Assembly (NCBI GenBank): GCA_023270155.1
Contig: JAGLTB010000030.1
Location: 1-52,842, forward strand
Origin: Candidatus Heimdallarchaeota archaeon
GTDB taxonomy: Archaea; Asgardarchaeota; Heimdallarchaeia; Heimdallarchaeales; Heimdallarchaeaceae
Length of the DNA: 52,842 nucleotides
Direction: 5' to 3'
Position 1 is the first letter of the stretch, and each line of letters begins with the position of its first letter. The notes under the pieces were generated by a model. That model did not search any database. It was not told the DNA's origin and saw nothing but the letters and a program-made list of their open reading frames with translations. Below are positions 25,677-34,578 of this stretch, in pieces. Position numbers and translations under genes: made by a program.

Positions 25677-25737
25677 TGTTTGAGGATTTAAATTAGTTTT
25701 AACTCTTATTATTCACAAATATGAGGACTTATTCTTC

Positions 25738-25747
25738 TATATATTTG
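25738..25747 (+). promoter_or_regulatory. TATA-like box of aCPSF1
   Basis: CTATATATTT is centred about 27 bases before the TTG start at 25770, fitting a leaderless transcript. Confidence 0.5.
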
Positions 25748-25769
25748 TTTTAAGATTAAACATGAAGGG

Positions 25770-27689
25770 TTGGACATCTTGAGCTATAAAGAAGTATTAG
25801 ATCGAACAATAAAAGAAATACATGAAGAACTCCCTAAAAATTCTGAAATATCTAAAATCGAATTTGAAGGACCAGAAGTAGCGGTCTATTCGCGCAATCC
25901 TCGTGTGTTAGTAGATGATGAAACTATTGTAAAAGAACTTGCAAAAAAACTTCGAAAGAGAATTGTTATTCGATCAGATCCTGAGGTAAGATTACCAAAG
26001 GATGAAACAATATTTCTAGTAAACGAGTTAGTAGGTAAAGAAGGAGAAATAACATCTATTGATTTTGATGAGCTAGTCGGGGAAGTGATTATTGAATCAC
26101 TAAAACCCGGAATAATCATAGGCAAGTCAGGTGAGATGTTGCGTTCTATTATTGCAAAAACACTTTGGCGTCCTAGAGTAATGAGAACACCCCCTATTGA
26201 ATCGAGAGTAATTAAAACTATAAGACATCTATATCAAGAGAATTCTAAAAAAAGACAAGAGATACTCAAAGCAATAGGTCAGAGAATACATAGACCTATA
26301 ATATACAGAGATGATACTATTAGAGTTACTGCATTAGGTGGTTTTGCAGAAGTGGGGAGAAGCAGTTCTTTACTTCAAACAGGGGAAAGTAGTATTCTGA
26401 TTGATTGTGGAATCAATGTTGGGAGTAATTCACCAAATAATACTTTTCCGAGATTCGACCTACCAGAGTTTGATGTTGAGAAATTAGATGCGGTTGTAAT
26501 ATCGCATGCACATTTAGATCACTCAGGTTTTGTTCCTTATCTATTCAAATATGGTTACAACGGAGCAGTTTACGCAACAAGACCAACTCGAGATCTAATG
26601 ACTATGCTTCAAATAGATTACTTAGATGTAGCGAAAAAAGAAGGAAAGACATTACCATATGAGAAAAAAGACATTACATCATCAGTTTTGCACACGGTAG
26701 TTTTAGATTATGGTGAAGTGACAGATATTTCGCCAGATATTCGTTTAACCTTTCATAACGCTGGACACATCGTCGGAAGTGCTATACCCCACCTTCATGT
26801 GGGTGAAGGAGTCTACAATTTAGCTTTTGCACAAGATATCAAATTTTCAAAATCTAATTTATTGGATCCTGCTAATGCGAGATTTCCAAGATTAGAGACT
26901 TTATTCATTGAATCAACATATGGGAAACCTCAAGATATACTCCCACCTAGAATAGAATGCGAAAAACAACTTCGAAATATCATTCTAAACACGATAAATA
27001 AGGGGGGAAAAGTACTAATTCCTGTTCTTGCAGTAGGTAGAGCTCAAGAAATCTTAGTTGTGTTAGAAGGTTTAATGAGGAATAATGAAATTCCAAATAT
27101 ACCAATTTACACTGACGGTATGATTCGTGAAGCATCTGCTATCACAACAGCACATCCAGAATTTCTATCAAAATCTGTACGAGAAAGAATCTTCCATGCG
27201 GGTCAAAATCCTTTCCTCGCGGATCAGATAAAACAAGTAGCATCAATGGAAGAAAGAGAATTGATAATGACTGGAGATCCTGCAATAATTGTTGCTACTA
27301 GTGGTATGCTTAGTGGAGGACCCAGTGTAATGTACTTTAAATCATTATGTCAAGATTCCAACAATGCCATGATTTTTGTGAGTTATCAAGGTAAAGGAAC
27401 CCTTGGTAGTAAAATTCAGAAAGGAATTACTGAAATTCAAATGGTTGAAAATGGTAGGACAGTAATGTATCATATTGATATGGCTGTACACAGTATTACT
27501 GGATTCACAGGTCACAGTGATAGAAAGGAGCTTGAGAGCTATATACACAAGGTCACACCAAAACCAGAAAGAATTGTAGTTATTCATGGAGAAGAATCAA
27601 AAGTTTCTAAATTTGCATCTTGGATATACAAAAATACTAAAAGAGAGAGCTTGGCTCCACCTAATGGAACAACAATCCGATTAAGATAA
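25770..27689 (+). CDS. aCPSF1: archaeal CPSF1 (KH, metallo-beta-lactamase, beta-CASP) termination ribonuclease
   Basis: 639 residues. Two N-terminal KH-like domains (about 1-150, with IIIGKSGEMLR) precede the metallo-beta-lactamase core. Metal ligands are in SHAHLDHSG (H246, H248, D250, H251), followed by FHNAGHIVGSA, the beta-CASP domain and the late motifs (FTGHSD, VIHGEE). aCPSF1/FttA cleaves nascent RNA after U-rich tracts and ends transcription in archaea. The length matches the family. TTG 25770 sits about 27 bases after a TATA-like box; TTG 25779 is an alternative. It is one of the best archaeal markers here. Confidence 0.96.
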   Translation: MDILSYKEVLDRTIKEIHEELPKNSEISKIEFEGPEVAVYSRNPRVLVDDETIVKELAKKLRKRIVIRSDPEVRLPKDETIFLVNELVGKEGEITSIDFDELVGEVIIESLKPGIIIGKSGEMLRSIIAKTLWRPRVMRTPPIESRVIKTIRHLYQENSKKRQEILKAIGQRIHRPIIYRDDTIRVTALGGFAEVGRSSSLLQTGESSILIDCGINVGSNSPNNTFPRFDLPEFDVEKLDAVVISHAHLDHSGFVPYLFKYGYNGAVYATRPTRDLMTMLQIDYLDVAKKEGKTLPYEKKDITSSVLHTVVLDYGEVTDISPDIRLTFHNAGHIVGSAIPHLHVGEGVYNLAFAQDIKFSKSNLLDPANARFPRLETLFIESTYGKPQDILPPRIECEKQLRNIILNTINKGGKVLIPVLAVGRAQEILVVLEGLMRNNEIPNIPIYTDGMIREASAITTAHPEFLSKSVRERIFHAGQNPFLADQIKQVASMEERELIMTGDPAIIVATSGMLSGGPSVMYFKSLCQDSNNAMIFVSYQGKGTLGSKIQKGITEIQMVENGRTVMYHIDMAVHSITGFTGHSDRKELESYIHKVTPKPERIVVIHGEESKVSKFASWIYKNTKRESLAPPNGTTIRLR

Positions 27690-27691
27690 CA

Positions 27692-28183
27692 TTAGAGCTG
27701 AAAATTCCATATATTGTCCTTCAGATAATGAAGCATTTTAACAACTTTTCCCTTTTTTGTTTTCTCAAATTCTTGAGCATCTATTAGCGACATTCCTACT
27801 GCAATGATAGTTTCAGCTCTTTCTTCATGTATTGCTACTATTGCATCCTTACGTATTGTTTCATCAAAAAAAACTACTCCTGGAGCCATAACATCTGCTC
27901 CATTTGTAATAAATCTAATAGCACCTACATCTACGACTACTTTTGGAAGTTTCATTGAAGATTCTCGTAAACAATAAATTGATGGAATAAGCAGGTCGTT
28001 GTAAGAAAAAAACCACATTCTATTTTCTTTTAATAGAATTTTACCTTCATCAGATCGTGCTTCTTCCAAGTTATCGGTATTCCGAATGAGATCTACTATT
28101 GATTCTCCATAAATCTCTGATAGCTTCATTTGTAATAATTTCCTATCTTTGTTTGACAGAAATTTTCTTCCTTTAATTTGCAT
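27692..28183 (-). CDS. MCT-1/Tma20-like PUA-domain protein
   Basis: 163 residues with a pre-PUA N-terminal part and a C-terminal PUA domain. The segment VDVGAIRFITNGADVMAPGV aligns with the MCTS1/Tma20 (and eIF2D N-terminal) consensus. Eukaryotic relatives act with DENR in reinitiation and ribosome recycling; archaeal ones bind tRNA or rRNA. It ends two bases from the aCPSF1 stop (convergent), and its own upstream gene is an ArsR regulator 28 bases away in the same direction. Role inferred from family. Confidence 0.82.
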   Translation of the reverse strand: MQIKGRKFLSNKDRKLLQMKLSEIYGESIVDLIRNTDNLEEARSDEGKILLKENRMWFFSYNDLLIPSIYCLRESSMKLPKVVVDVGAIRFITNGADVMAPGVVFFDETIRKDAIVAIHEERAETIIAVGMSLIDAQEFEKTKKGKVVKMLHYLKDNIWNFQL

Positions 28184-28211
28184 TCTTTAACCTTCAAAAG
28201 AACTATTGTTT

Positions 28212-28640
28212 TTATTTCAATTTCTCAAGGATGGAAGTATATGACACCTTAATTGCCTCATATCTTTCTTTGGATGACATCCCCAGGAGATACATTTGCT
28301 CTTCATTTTCAAGTCTTCTTGTGAACTCATCCATTAACGATGAGATGAAAGTTTCGATTGAATCTTGGACATTTGAAATTAAATCTACACCAGGCTCTGG
28401 GATAGTATAGATATATTTCAATGTTGGATATGTGTCTGCTTTTCTCTCTATCAACCCTATTTCCAGCATTTGCTTAAGGTGTTTTTCCACTGCAGGTCTA
28501 GATATTTTCAACTCTTTTGTTAGTTCATCAGCAGTTAGCTTTATAGAACTTAAAAGTCCGAGTATTTTTCTTCTTGTTGCATCTCTGAAAATAGAGTAAA
28601 TTGTATCTATAATAGGTAATTCGTCTTCTATATCTGACAT
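28212..28640 (-). CDS. ArsR-like winged-helix transcriptional regulator
   Basis: 142 residues. An N-terminal winged helix (ATRRKILGLLSSIKLTADELTKELKISRPAVEKHLKQML) is followed by a helical, acidic dimerisation tail (about 95-142). There are no metal-sensing cysteines, so it is probably not an arsenic or zinc sensor. It is codirectional with the MCT-1-like gene and may share its transcript. Target unknown. The sequence quoted here in pieces: ATRRKILGLL, LTADELTKEL, ISRPAVEKHL. Confidence 0.82.
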   Translation of the reverse strand: MSDIEDELPIIDTIYSIFRDATRRKILGLLSSIKLTADELTKELKISRPAVEKHLKQMLEIGLIERKADTYPTLKYIYTIPEPGVDLISNVQDSIETFISSLMDEFTRRLENEEQMYLLGMSSKERYEAIKVSYTSILEKLK

Positions 28641-28697
28641 CGATATTTGAAGTAAGCCGTTGGTCTATAAATTATTTGTGTCCAGCAATAAAGCAAA

Positions 28698-30215
28698 TTA
28701 AAGATGGTAGAGAGAGGAAAATTTCTTTTCCAAGTATTTCACATGATATTTAGGCGTAAGTTCTTCTCCAGTGATTTCTTTAACCATATCGAGACAATCC
28801 AGGGTTCCACCCCTTTGATGTACATTTGTTTCAAGCCATTGACGAATTGGAGTGAATTTGCCATTTTGTAAAGAAGTTTTCCAATCAGAGAGATCTTTAG
28901 ACATTGTAGCTGTTAATTGAGAAGAAATTAAGTCTCCTATTCCATAACCGAAAAAGTAACCGTAATATTGGCTAAACCAGTGCAAATCTTGCATCACCCC
29001 TAGAGTATCATTTGGAACATCTACCCCCAAGAATTCTTTGTATTTCTCATTCCAAATCTGAGGTAAATCTTTGACTTCGATTTTACCTGCAAACAAATCT
29101 CTTTCTATTTCAAAACGAATTATGACATGCAGGATATAGTTTACTTCATCAGCCTGGATTCTAATGAAACCTGGAGTTACAGCATTAAGAGCAAAGAAGA
29201 ATTCTTCCATTGAAATATCATTAAAAACACCTGCTGTATCCTTTTGAAATAATGGATAGTAATAAGACCAAAATTCTTCTGAGCTAGCGATAACATTTTC
29301 CAAGAACCTAGATTGAGATTCACCAAAACTTGGTGATGACATTCTGTAAATGGGCTGATTAAACCACTCTTCTTTTCCTTGTATACTATGAATGGCGTGA
29401 CCACATTCATGAGCCCCAGCTAGAAAAGCTGATAGAACATTTTTTTCGTGATACTTGACAGTAACTCTAACATCTTTAAAACCACCACCAATGGTTAAAG
29501 GGTGTTCGACTTCAGCAATATTACCAACTGCTTTTTCCGAATAAAAATCATATTCTAAGAATTTAGCAAGTTTCTCTACCATTTGCACTTGATTTGAGCG
29601 AGATACAATTCTGTTAAGGAATGACCTATCAGGTTTTACTTCTGATTCTTCACATTTTTTAATAAAAGGAACTAAAAAGGATTTCACCTCATCAAAAAGC
29701 TTGGTTAAATTTTTGACACCAAATCCCTTATCTCTGCTATCTATTAAAGCATCAAAAGGATCATCCTTGCCTTTCGATTCAGCTAACAGAGTAGTAGATT
29801 TCACATTTAGACTAAATAACTTCTCCAAATCAGGTAAGACCATTTGAAAATCTGATTTTCCTTTAGCTTTTTTCCATATTTCCAAAGTTTTATTTGATTG
29901 AGCAGCAAGTTTTCCAACTAACTCTGGAGGTAGTATCGTTCTCTCATCATAAGTTCTTCTCAGTAACTCAATGTTTCGTTTCTGCAAATCATTAAGTGAT
30001 GAATCTTTATCACATTTTTCAATTAAAACCCCCATTTCCGGGTTTATTATTAAACTATGAACTTTTTGACTAATGTACTGAAATTGCTTTGCTCTATGTT
30101 CTACTGCCGCGGGGGGCATATAGGTGTTCATATCCCAATAAAGAACACCGTTTATAGAACCTAAAAGTTGTATTTCTTGATAATTATCTAATAAAGTATC
30201 ATATTCGCTTTTCAT
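28698..30215 (-). CDS. M32-family metallocarboxypeptidase
   Basis: 505 residues, the normal length for thermostable carboxypeptidase Taq-type enzymes. The zinc motif HECGH is at H269-H273. The other family signatures are EHPLTIG (usually HPFT), DVRVT, GESQSRFLEN (third zinc ligand region, usually HESQSR), IRIQADEVNY and GVMQDLHW. It trims single residues from peptide C-termini in the cytosol. It stands alone between the ArsR gene and enolase and is most likely a housekeeping peptidase. Confidence 0.96.
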   Translation of the reverse strand: MKSEYDTLLDNYQEIQLLGSINGVLYWDMNTYMPPAAVEHRAKQFQYISQKVHSLIINPEMGVLIEKCDKDSSLNDLQKRNIELLRRTYDERTILPPELVGKLAAQSNKTLEIWKKAKGKSDFQMVLPDLEKLFSLNVKSTTLLAESKGKDDPFDALIDSRDKGFGVKNLTKLFDEVKSFLVPFIKKCEESEVKPDRSFLNRIVSRSNQVQMVEKLAKFLEYDFYSEKAVGNIAEVEHPLTIGGGFKDVRVTVKYHEKNVLSAFLAGAHECGHAIHSIQGKEEWFNQPIYRMSSPSFGESQSRFLENVIASSEEFWSYYYPLFQKDTAGVFNDISMEEFFFALNAVTPGFIRIQADEVNYILHVIIRFEIERDLFAGKIEVKDLPQIWNEKYKEFLGVDVPNDTLGVMQDLHWFSQYYGYFFGYGIGDLISSQLTATMSKDLSDWKTSLQNGKFTPIRQWLETNVHQRGGTLDCLDMVKEITGEELTPKYHVKYLEKKFSSLYHL

Positions 30216-30288
30216 TTATTTTCAGTTTCAGAATACAATCGATATTCAAAAATTTTATCCAAAGAAATAGAAGTAGGGGAAAGTTAAA

Positions 30289-31542
30289 CTATCTTCTGGA
30301 TCCAAGATATATTGCTTTATTACCTAATTGTTCCTCTATACGTAATAATTGATTGTATTTTGCAGTACGTTCCCCTCTTGCAGGAGCTCCTGTTTTTATT
30401 TTTTCAGCTCCAAGAGCTACAGATAAATCAGCGATGAAAGGATCTTCTGTTTCCCCAGATCTGTGAGAAATATTAATACCCCAACGATTCTCACGGGCTA
30501 AATTAGCTGCTTGTATAGACTCAGTTAATGTTCCGATTTGATTTACTTTAAGCAACAGATAGTTTGCTGCTTTCTGATCAATTGCCATCTGTATTCTCTC
30601 ATGATTTGTTACGGTTAAATCATCTGCAACTATAGACATTTTTGGAAGTTTTACAAGTAATTTGGCAAAAGACTCAAAATCATTTTCTTCAAAAGGATCT
30701 TCAATTGTGATTATTGGATATTGTCTAGCTAAATCCACATAATAATCGATAAACTCATCACTTGTAAATTTCTTTCCATCAAACTCATATAATGAGTTTA
30801 CAAAGAATTCTGATGCTGCAGAATCTAAACCAATAGATATTTGTGCCCCAGTTTTATATCCAGCACCTCCTATGGCTTCAACGATCATATCAAGTGCTTC
30901 AGGTGCTGTATCAACTGGACTCCCAAATCCCCCCTCATCCCCGAGATTGATTGATGAAGGTCCAAATGCCTTTAAATTCTCAATTAAAACTTGATAAACT
31001 TCGCAAGATGCTCTCAAAGCATCACTGAATTTTCTGAATCCATGAGGAATAATCATGAATTCTTGGATGTTTAAACTACCTCCAGCATGTCTTCCACCAT
31101 TAATAATATTCAACATAGGAACAGGTAATGTTCTTGCATCCTTGTTCAAATATTTATAAACTGGGAGGTTTAATCCACTCGCAGCTGCTTTACATACTGC
31201 TAAAGAAACACCAAGAATGGCATTTGCTCCTAGCTTGGATTTGTTTTTAGTTCCATCAATTTCGAGCATTATATTATCAATTGCTTCTTGCTCAGTTACT
31301 TCCATTCCAATAACTTTGGGGGCTATCAGCTTGTTTATATTCTCTAAAGCTTTCAAAACTCCCTTTCCATGGAATCTCTTATTGTTGTCTCTTAGTTCGA
31401 TAGCTTCATGTTCTCCTGTAGAAGCACCAGAAGGAACTAAGGCACGACCAAAGCCTTTAGATGTATAAACATCAACTTCAACTGTAGGATTTCCTCTTGA
31501 ATCTATTATCTCACGAGGGATGATTTTAGTAATCTCAACCAT
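30289..31542 (-). CDS. eno: enolase (phosphopyruvate hydratase)
   Basis: About 417 residues. Enolase interconverts 2-phosphoglycerate and phosphoenolpyruvate. Seen: REIIDSRGNPTVEVDV, LPVPMLNIINGGRHAGG, LGDEGGFGS with the catalytic Glu, IEDPFEENDFES (metal ligands), LLKVNQIGTLTES with the catalytic Lys, and the SHRSGETEDPFIAD loop. ATG 31542 begins MVEITKII as in homologues; a TTG nine bases upstream is less likely. A CTTAAG-containing TATA-like element lies about 30-35 bases before it. ThiL is encoded upstream on the same strand. Confidence 0.97.
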   Translation of the reverse strand: MVEITKIIPREIIDSRGNPTVEVDVYTSKGFGRALVPSGASTGEHEAIELRDNNKRFHGKGVLKALENINKLIAPKVIGMEVTEQEAIDNIMLEIDGTKNKSKLGANAILGVSLAVCKAAASGLNLPVYKYLNKDARTLPVPMLNIINGGRHAGGSLNIQEFMIIPHGFRKFSDALRASCEVYQVLIENLKAFGPSSINLGDEGGFGSPVDTAPEALDMIVEAIGGAGYKTGAQISIGLDSAASEFFVNSLYEFDGKKFTSDEFIDYYVDLARQYPIITIEDPFEENDFESFAKLLVKLPKMSIVADDLTVTNHERIQMAIDQKAANYLLLKVNQIGTLTESIQAANLARENRWGINISHRSGETEDPFIADLSVALGAEKIKTGAPARGERTAKYNQLLRIEEQLGNKAIYLGSRR

Positions 31543-31599
31543 AGTAATCAAAAAGAAAAAGAAAGAACAATTCTTAAGGATTATTCCATGTGTGTATCA

Positions 31600-32595
31600 T
31601 TACTTGAAATGCTCAAAACCTTCATCTGGTAAATTGTACATTGAGAATTTTTTATCAGTAACAATTATTTTTTTGTGATTTTTGTTAAAAGAACCTATCA
31701 TTTTTATAAACAATTTATTCTCCCTTGCTAGTTTGATTAATTTTTCCTTAAATTCTCTAGATACAGAAAAAATAAGTTCAAATTCTTCACCACCACTAAA
31801 TGTAAGATTCAATGGATTCTGTTTTTTCTTATCAATAAAAGATTCTACTTGTGAATCTATTGGAACATTTGTAACATCAATACCCATATTGTTGATGTCT
31901 GATAATTCTTTCAAAGTAACCAACAAACCATCTGAGCTATCCATACATGAACTGACTGGAATTGTTTTAAGTAAATCTAAATATTCTATTTTTGCTTTTG
32001 GTTCAAAAACAGAAGAAAGTACCTTTATTTCTAAATCAGCGGGAATTTTCTGATTCTCTAATAATAGTTTATAACCTAGAGAAGTTAATCCGAACAATCC
32101 TGTAGAAAAAAGCAAGTCCCCATCTTTAGCACCTTTTCTCGGAAGTAGGTGTTCTTTTTCACAAACACCAAATGAAACCACATCCAGAACAATATCAGAA
32201 CTTTCATTCAGGTCTCCACCAAGAAACTTTGCACCATAATAGGAACATTGTTCTTTAACTCCCTTGAGAATACTCTGAGCATTTTCAGTTTTTGTGTCTG
32301 ATTTAAGACCAAGGCTAGCCAAACATCCGTGAGGTTTTGCTCCTTTTGCAATAATATCACTTACAGACATTGTGACAGCTTTTTTGCCTACTTGCTCAAA
32401 AGACATACCAGGCAACACATCGGTTTTAAAAACCAACATATCTACGTTAATAACAATAACCTCTCCAGAAGGTAACAAGACTGCAGAAGCATCCTCATTG
32501 AATTGTAATAAGGATTCATCAACTAAGTCCCTTATTCTTTTAAGAAAAGCTCTTTCACCTATATCTTCCATTTTCTCATTGTTTACCTTTTTCAT
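31600..32595 (-). CDS. thiL: thiamine-monophosphate kinase
   Basis: 331 residues with the PurM-like fold. Motifs include EDASAVLLPSGEVIVINVDM (ATP/Mg site, usually GDDAA), VTMSVSDIIAKGAKP, GGDLNESSDIVLDV, CMDSSDGLLVTLKEL and FSGGEEFELIF. ThiL phosphorylates thiamine monophosphate to the cofactor thiamine diphosphate. The first acidic motif reads EDASA rather than DDAA, a small change. No other thiamine gene is nearby. ATG 32595. It is 58 bases upstream of enolase on the same strand. Confidence 0.94.
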   Translation of the reverse strand: MKKVNNEKMEDIGERAFLKRIRDLVDESLLQFNEDASAVLLPSGEVIVINVDMLVFKTDVLPGMSFEQVGKKAVTMSVSDIIAKGAKPHGCLASLGLKSDTKTENAQSILKGVKEQCSYYGAKFLGGDLNESSDIVLDVVSFGVCEKEHLLPRKGAKDGDLLFSTGLFGLTSLGYKLLLENQKIPADLEIKVLSSVFEPKAKIEYLDLLKTIPVSSCMDSSDGLLVTLKELSDINNMGIDVTNVPIDSQVESFIDKKKQNPLNLTFSGGEEFELIFSVSREFKEKLIKLARENKLFIKMIGSFNKNHKKIIVTDKKFSMYNLPDEGFEHFK

Positions 32596-32693
32596 GTAAC
32601 CAGCTCTTCTTTATCTAATGTTCTCATTTTGTAATTCATAATCATATATAAAATAATTATCTAGATTGATGAAAAGCAAGATAGTATATGCCG

Positions 32694-33527
32694 CTATCCC
32701 CCAAAAAAACTTGAGAGGTAGAAGAAATATACGAACAATCCGATTGGCAAGGCGATAGCTACTATCGCATTTATCCATGCCATCTTACCAACAACTCGTA
32801 ATCCAATTGACATATAGATAATCGCAACAATCCAAAGAAGTAGCATTAAAATCCTGAATATGAACATGATAGTAGAGCCATAAAAACTCTCCATGAATGA
32901 TCTGAAAGCTTCAAAATCTGCAGTCCCTCCAGTACTACCAGGCGAAGGCGTAATGAGTGCCACTAGTATTCCTATGAATTCCCCAATCACTATAGGTGCT
33001 ATCGAATAACCTACTACAGTTCGCAATTGTTTTGTTGATGCCTCCGATCCTAACATGGATGCGAATTTAGCCATTAACCAAGTTCCAATTACGAACAGAA
33101 TCTTGTATATGATCCACACTATGAAAGGCATAAGTAACAGGGTCATGAAAAACAATAATAGACTCACTGGAAAATAAAAACCAAAGGTCTCCTCCCCTGG
33201 ATTTCCTATTTGGATTGAGGAGAATCCTATTCCTGCTTTTATAATGATCATATAGAATCTCAAGGATAGGAAGAGTGAGAATAGTAGAAGTAAGAGATTC
33301 CCTCCTTTTGATTCAGTTGCAAAACCAAACTCTTCACTTGTTGTAAATGGATGACGGAAGAAAGCATAAACTCTAAGAAAGACTTCTTTTAATGAAGGTT
33401 TAAAAGCAAATCTCCTAAGCTCATATTCCAAAAGACCAAATCCACAAAAAGGGCATACTGAGTATTCTAGAGGAACTGTTTCAGTACAACTAGGGCACTT
33501 TTGTGTACTCTCACTCATAGTATTCAT
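32694..33527 (-). CDS. Yip1-family membrane protein with N-terminal zinc ribbon
   Basis: 277 residues. A zinc ribbon (C11, C14, C25, C28: CPSC and CPFC) is followed by an amphipathic region and about five membrane segments. The block TWLMAKFASMLGSEASTKQLR with YSIAPIVIGEFI fits the Yip1 family, as for the protein at 5067-5759. The zinc ribbon should be cytosolic and may mediate protein contact. The next downstream gene is a secreted protein on the same strand. Function unknown. Start ATG 33527 or 33518. Confidence 0.72.
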   Translation of the reverse strand: MNTMSESTQKCPSCTETVPLEYSVCPFCGFGLLEYELRRFAFKPSLKEVFLRVYAFFRHPFTTSEEFGFATESKGGNLLLLLFSLFLSLRFYMIIIKAGIGFSSIQIGNPGEETFGFYFPVSLLLFFMTLLLMPFIVWIIYKILFVIGTWLMAKFASMLGSEASTKQLRTVVGYSIAPIVIGEFIGILVALITPSPGSTGGTADFEAFRSFMESFYGSTIMFIFRILMLLLWIVAIIYMSIGLRVVGKMAWINAIVAIALPIGLFVYFFYLSSFFGG

Positions 33528-33627
33528 TTCATTATATTCTTTTATATTTAATATTTCTTGTGGCTAGGTCAATGCCAAGAAAATTCAAATAATTCAATCA
33601 AATTCATAATATATGCAATGCAGGAAT

Positions 33628-34395
33628 TTAATTTGATTTTTTCCATGGTTTCCTCTTTAATATTATGATTGCTAAGAAAACCAATACATATGAAAATACG
33701 TAAGTATTCTTTAGGCTATATGTTTTTGAGGGAAAACCAAGTTCTAGAGATGATAACGACAGCGAAATATTAAGTAGATAATTACCAAAGTAAGATTTTG
33801 CACATAGAAGAATCCCAGTTTCCTTATCATAAAAGAATGAAGAATTCTGACCATAATAATCCGTAGTTTTGAATTTGATAATGTCAAAATATCGATATAA
33901 ATCGTTAATCTTATGTTCTAAGTTTGAGCCTTCCTCAATGGTTGTATTTGTATTTTCAACCTGAGTTTTGATTGTTAACCAATCAGAGGAATTGGCAAAA
34001 AAACCACCATTCCAGGGGTAAATACTAAAAGCTAAAGCACTTGCAATATCTATATTTCTTACATCATTGAAGGTATAATTTCCAATTACCAAAGTTCCGT
34101 TAATTCCAATAGTATCTGAGGATGTTATAGTATAATGTATGCTTTCACCTTTGGAGATACTCCAATTTCCGAAATAATATCCAGGTGGCCAAGCTCCGTA
34201 GAAAAGATTTGTACCATTACTTGACTCCAGAACAGTGTAATCAACCCATTCATCGATTTCAATATAAGAAGCAAAACCTGTTTGAAAAATACAAGAAGTA
34301 GATGAAATCACTAACAACAGCAAAAAAAAACCGATTGTAGTAATTTTAGAAATGGATCTCAACTTAGTATCGAAAAGAAAATTTAACCATTTCAA
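33628..34395 (-). CDS. surface protein, signal peptide plus C-terminal anchor
   Basis: 255 residues: an N-terminal signal (about 18-42), a beta-rich extracellular domain with many N-glycosylation sequons (NGT, NTT, NSS, NIS), a C-terminal membrane span (about 226-246) and a short basic tail (KRKPWKKSN). No enzyme motif and no family recognised. The start is TTG, 35 bases downstream of the tRNA-Arg gene on the same strand, with the tRNA terminator between. The tail has no Pro/Thr-rich linker, so it is unlikely to be an archaeosortase substrate. Confidence 0.65.
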   Translation of the reverse strand: MKWLNFLFDTKLRSISKITTIGFFLLLLVISSTSCIFQTGFASYIEIDEWVDYTVLESSNGTNLFYGAWPPGYYFGNWSISKGESIHYTITSSDTIGINGTLVIGNYTFNDVRNIDIASALAFSIYPWNGGFFANSSDWLTIKTQVENTNTTIEEGSNLEHKINDLYRYFDIIKFKTTDYYGQNSSFFYDKETGILLCAKSYFGNYLLNISLSLSSLELGFPSKTYSLKNTYVFSYVLVFLAIIILKRKPWKKSN

Positions 34396-34424
34396 ATAAA
34401 CCTTTTTATGATAAAGGGGTGAAG

Positions 34425-34429
34425 AAAAA
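34425..34429 (-). terminator. T5 terminator of tRNA-Arg
   Basis: Five T on the minus strand immediately follow the encoded CCA of the tRNA gene. Confidence 0.55.
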
Positions 34430-34446
34430 TGGCGGACCAGGCAGGA

Positions 34447-34477
34447 TTTTCAGTTATTGACCCTCAAGTCAAATATT
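34447..34477 (-). other. tRNA-Arg intron 2, in the T-loop (59/60)
   Basis: 31 bases interrupt the T-loop. The 5' exon side TTCA pairs with TGAA at the intron end (four base pairs). The three-base bulges are AAA and AAT, and cutting after the second base of each leaves TTCAAAT, the consensus T-loop. The intron-internal helix is imperfect (seven pairs with a bulged T and an unpaired junction), so this is a relaxed bulge-helix-bulge. Confidence 0.85.
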
Positions 34478-34499
34478 TTTGAACCTGCGACCTCCGACT

Positions 34500-34515
34500 C
34501 TCTTCAGCAATGCTT
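34500..34515 (-). other. tRNA-Arg intron 1, canonical position 37/38
   Basis: 16 bases. The exon stem CCGGC/GTCGG is followed by the four-pair helix CTTC/GAAG, bulges GGA and AGA of three bases, and intron helix AGC/GCT with an ATT loop. This is a strict bulge-helix-bulge cut after the second base of each bulge. Confidence 0.93.
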
Positions 34516-34578
34516 CCGAAGGCCGGTGCCTTATCCATGCTAGACTACTGGCCCATTTTAGTAATCTCATCTTTCTCC

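Larger units (their letters stand above)
34430..34554 (-). tRNA. tRNA-Arg(UCG) with two introns, encoded CCA
   Basis: Read on the minus strand: acceptor GGGCCAG pairs with CTGGTCC (one G-U), D-stem GTCT/AGGC, anticodon stem CCGGC/GTCGG, anticodon loop CTTCGGA (anticodon TCG, Arg), variable AGGTC, T-stem GCAGG/CCTGC, T-loop TTCAAAT, discriminator G and encoded CCA. The genomic gene is 125 bases. Removing 16 bases after position 37 and 31 bases after position 59 gives a normal 78-base tRNA. The first intron is in a strict bulge-helix-bulge. A TATA-like box is at -25 to -32 and a T5 run follows CCA. Confidence 0.93.

Noticed and set aside
34430-34554. Degenerate tRNA pseudogene
   Set aside because: Both insertions are explained by bulge-helix-bulge introns whose removal gives fully paired stems and consensus loops.
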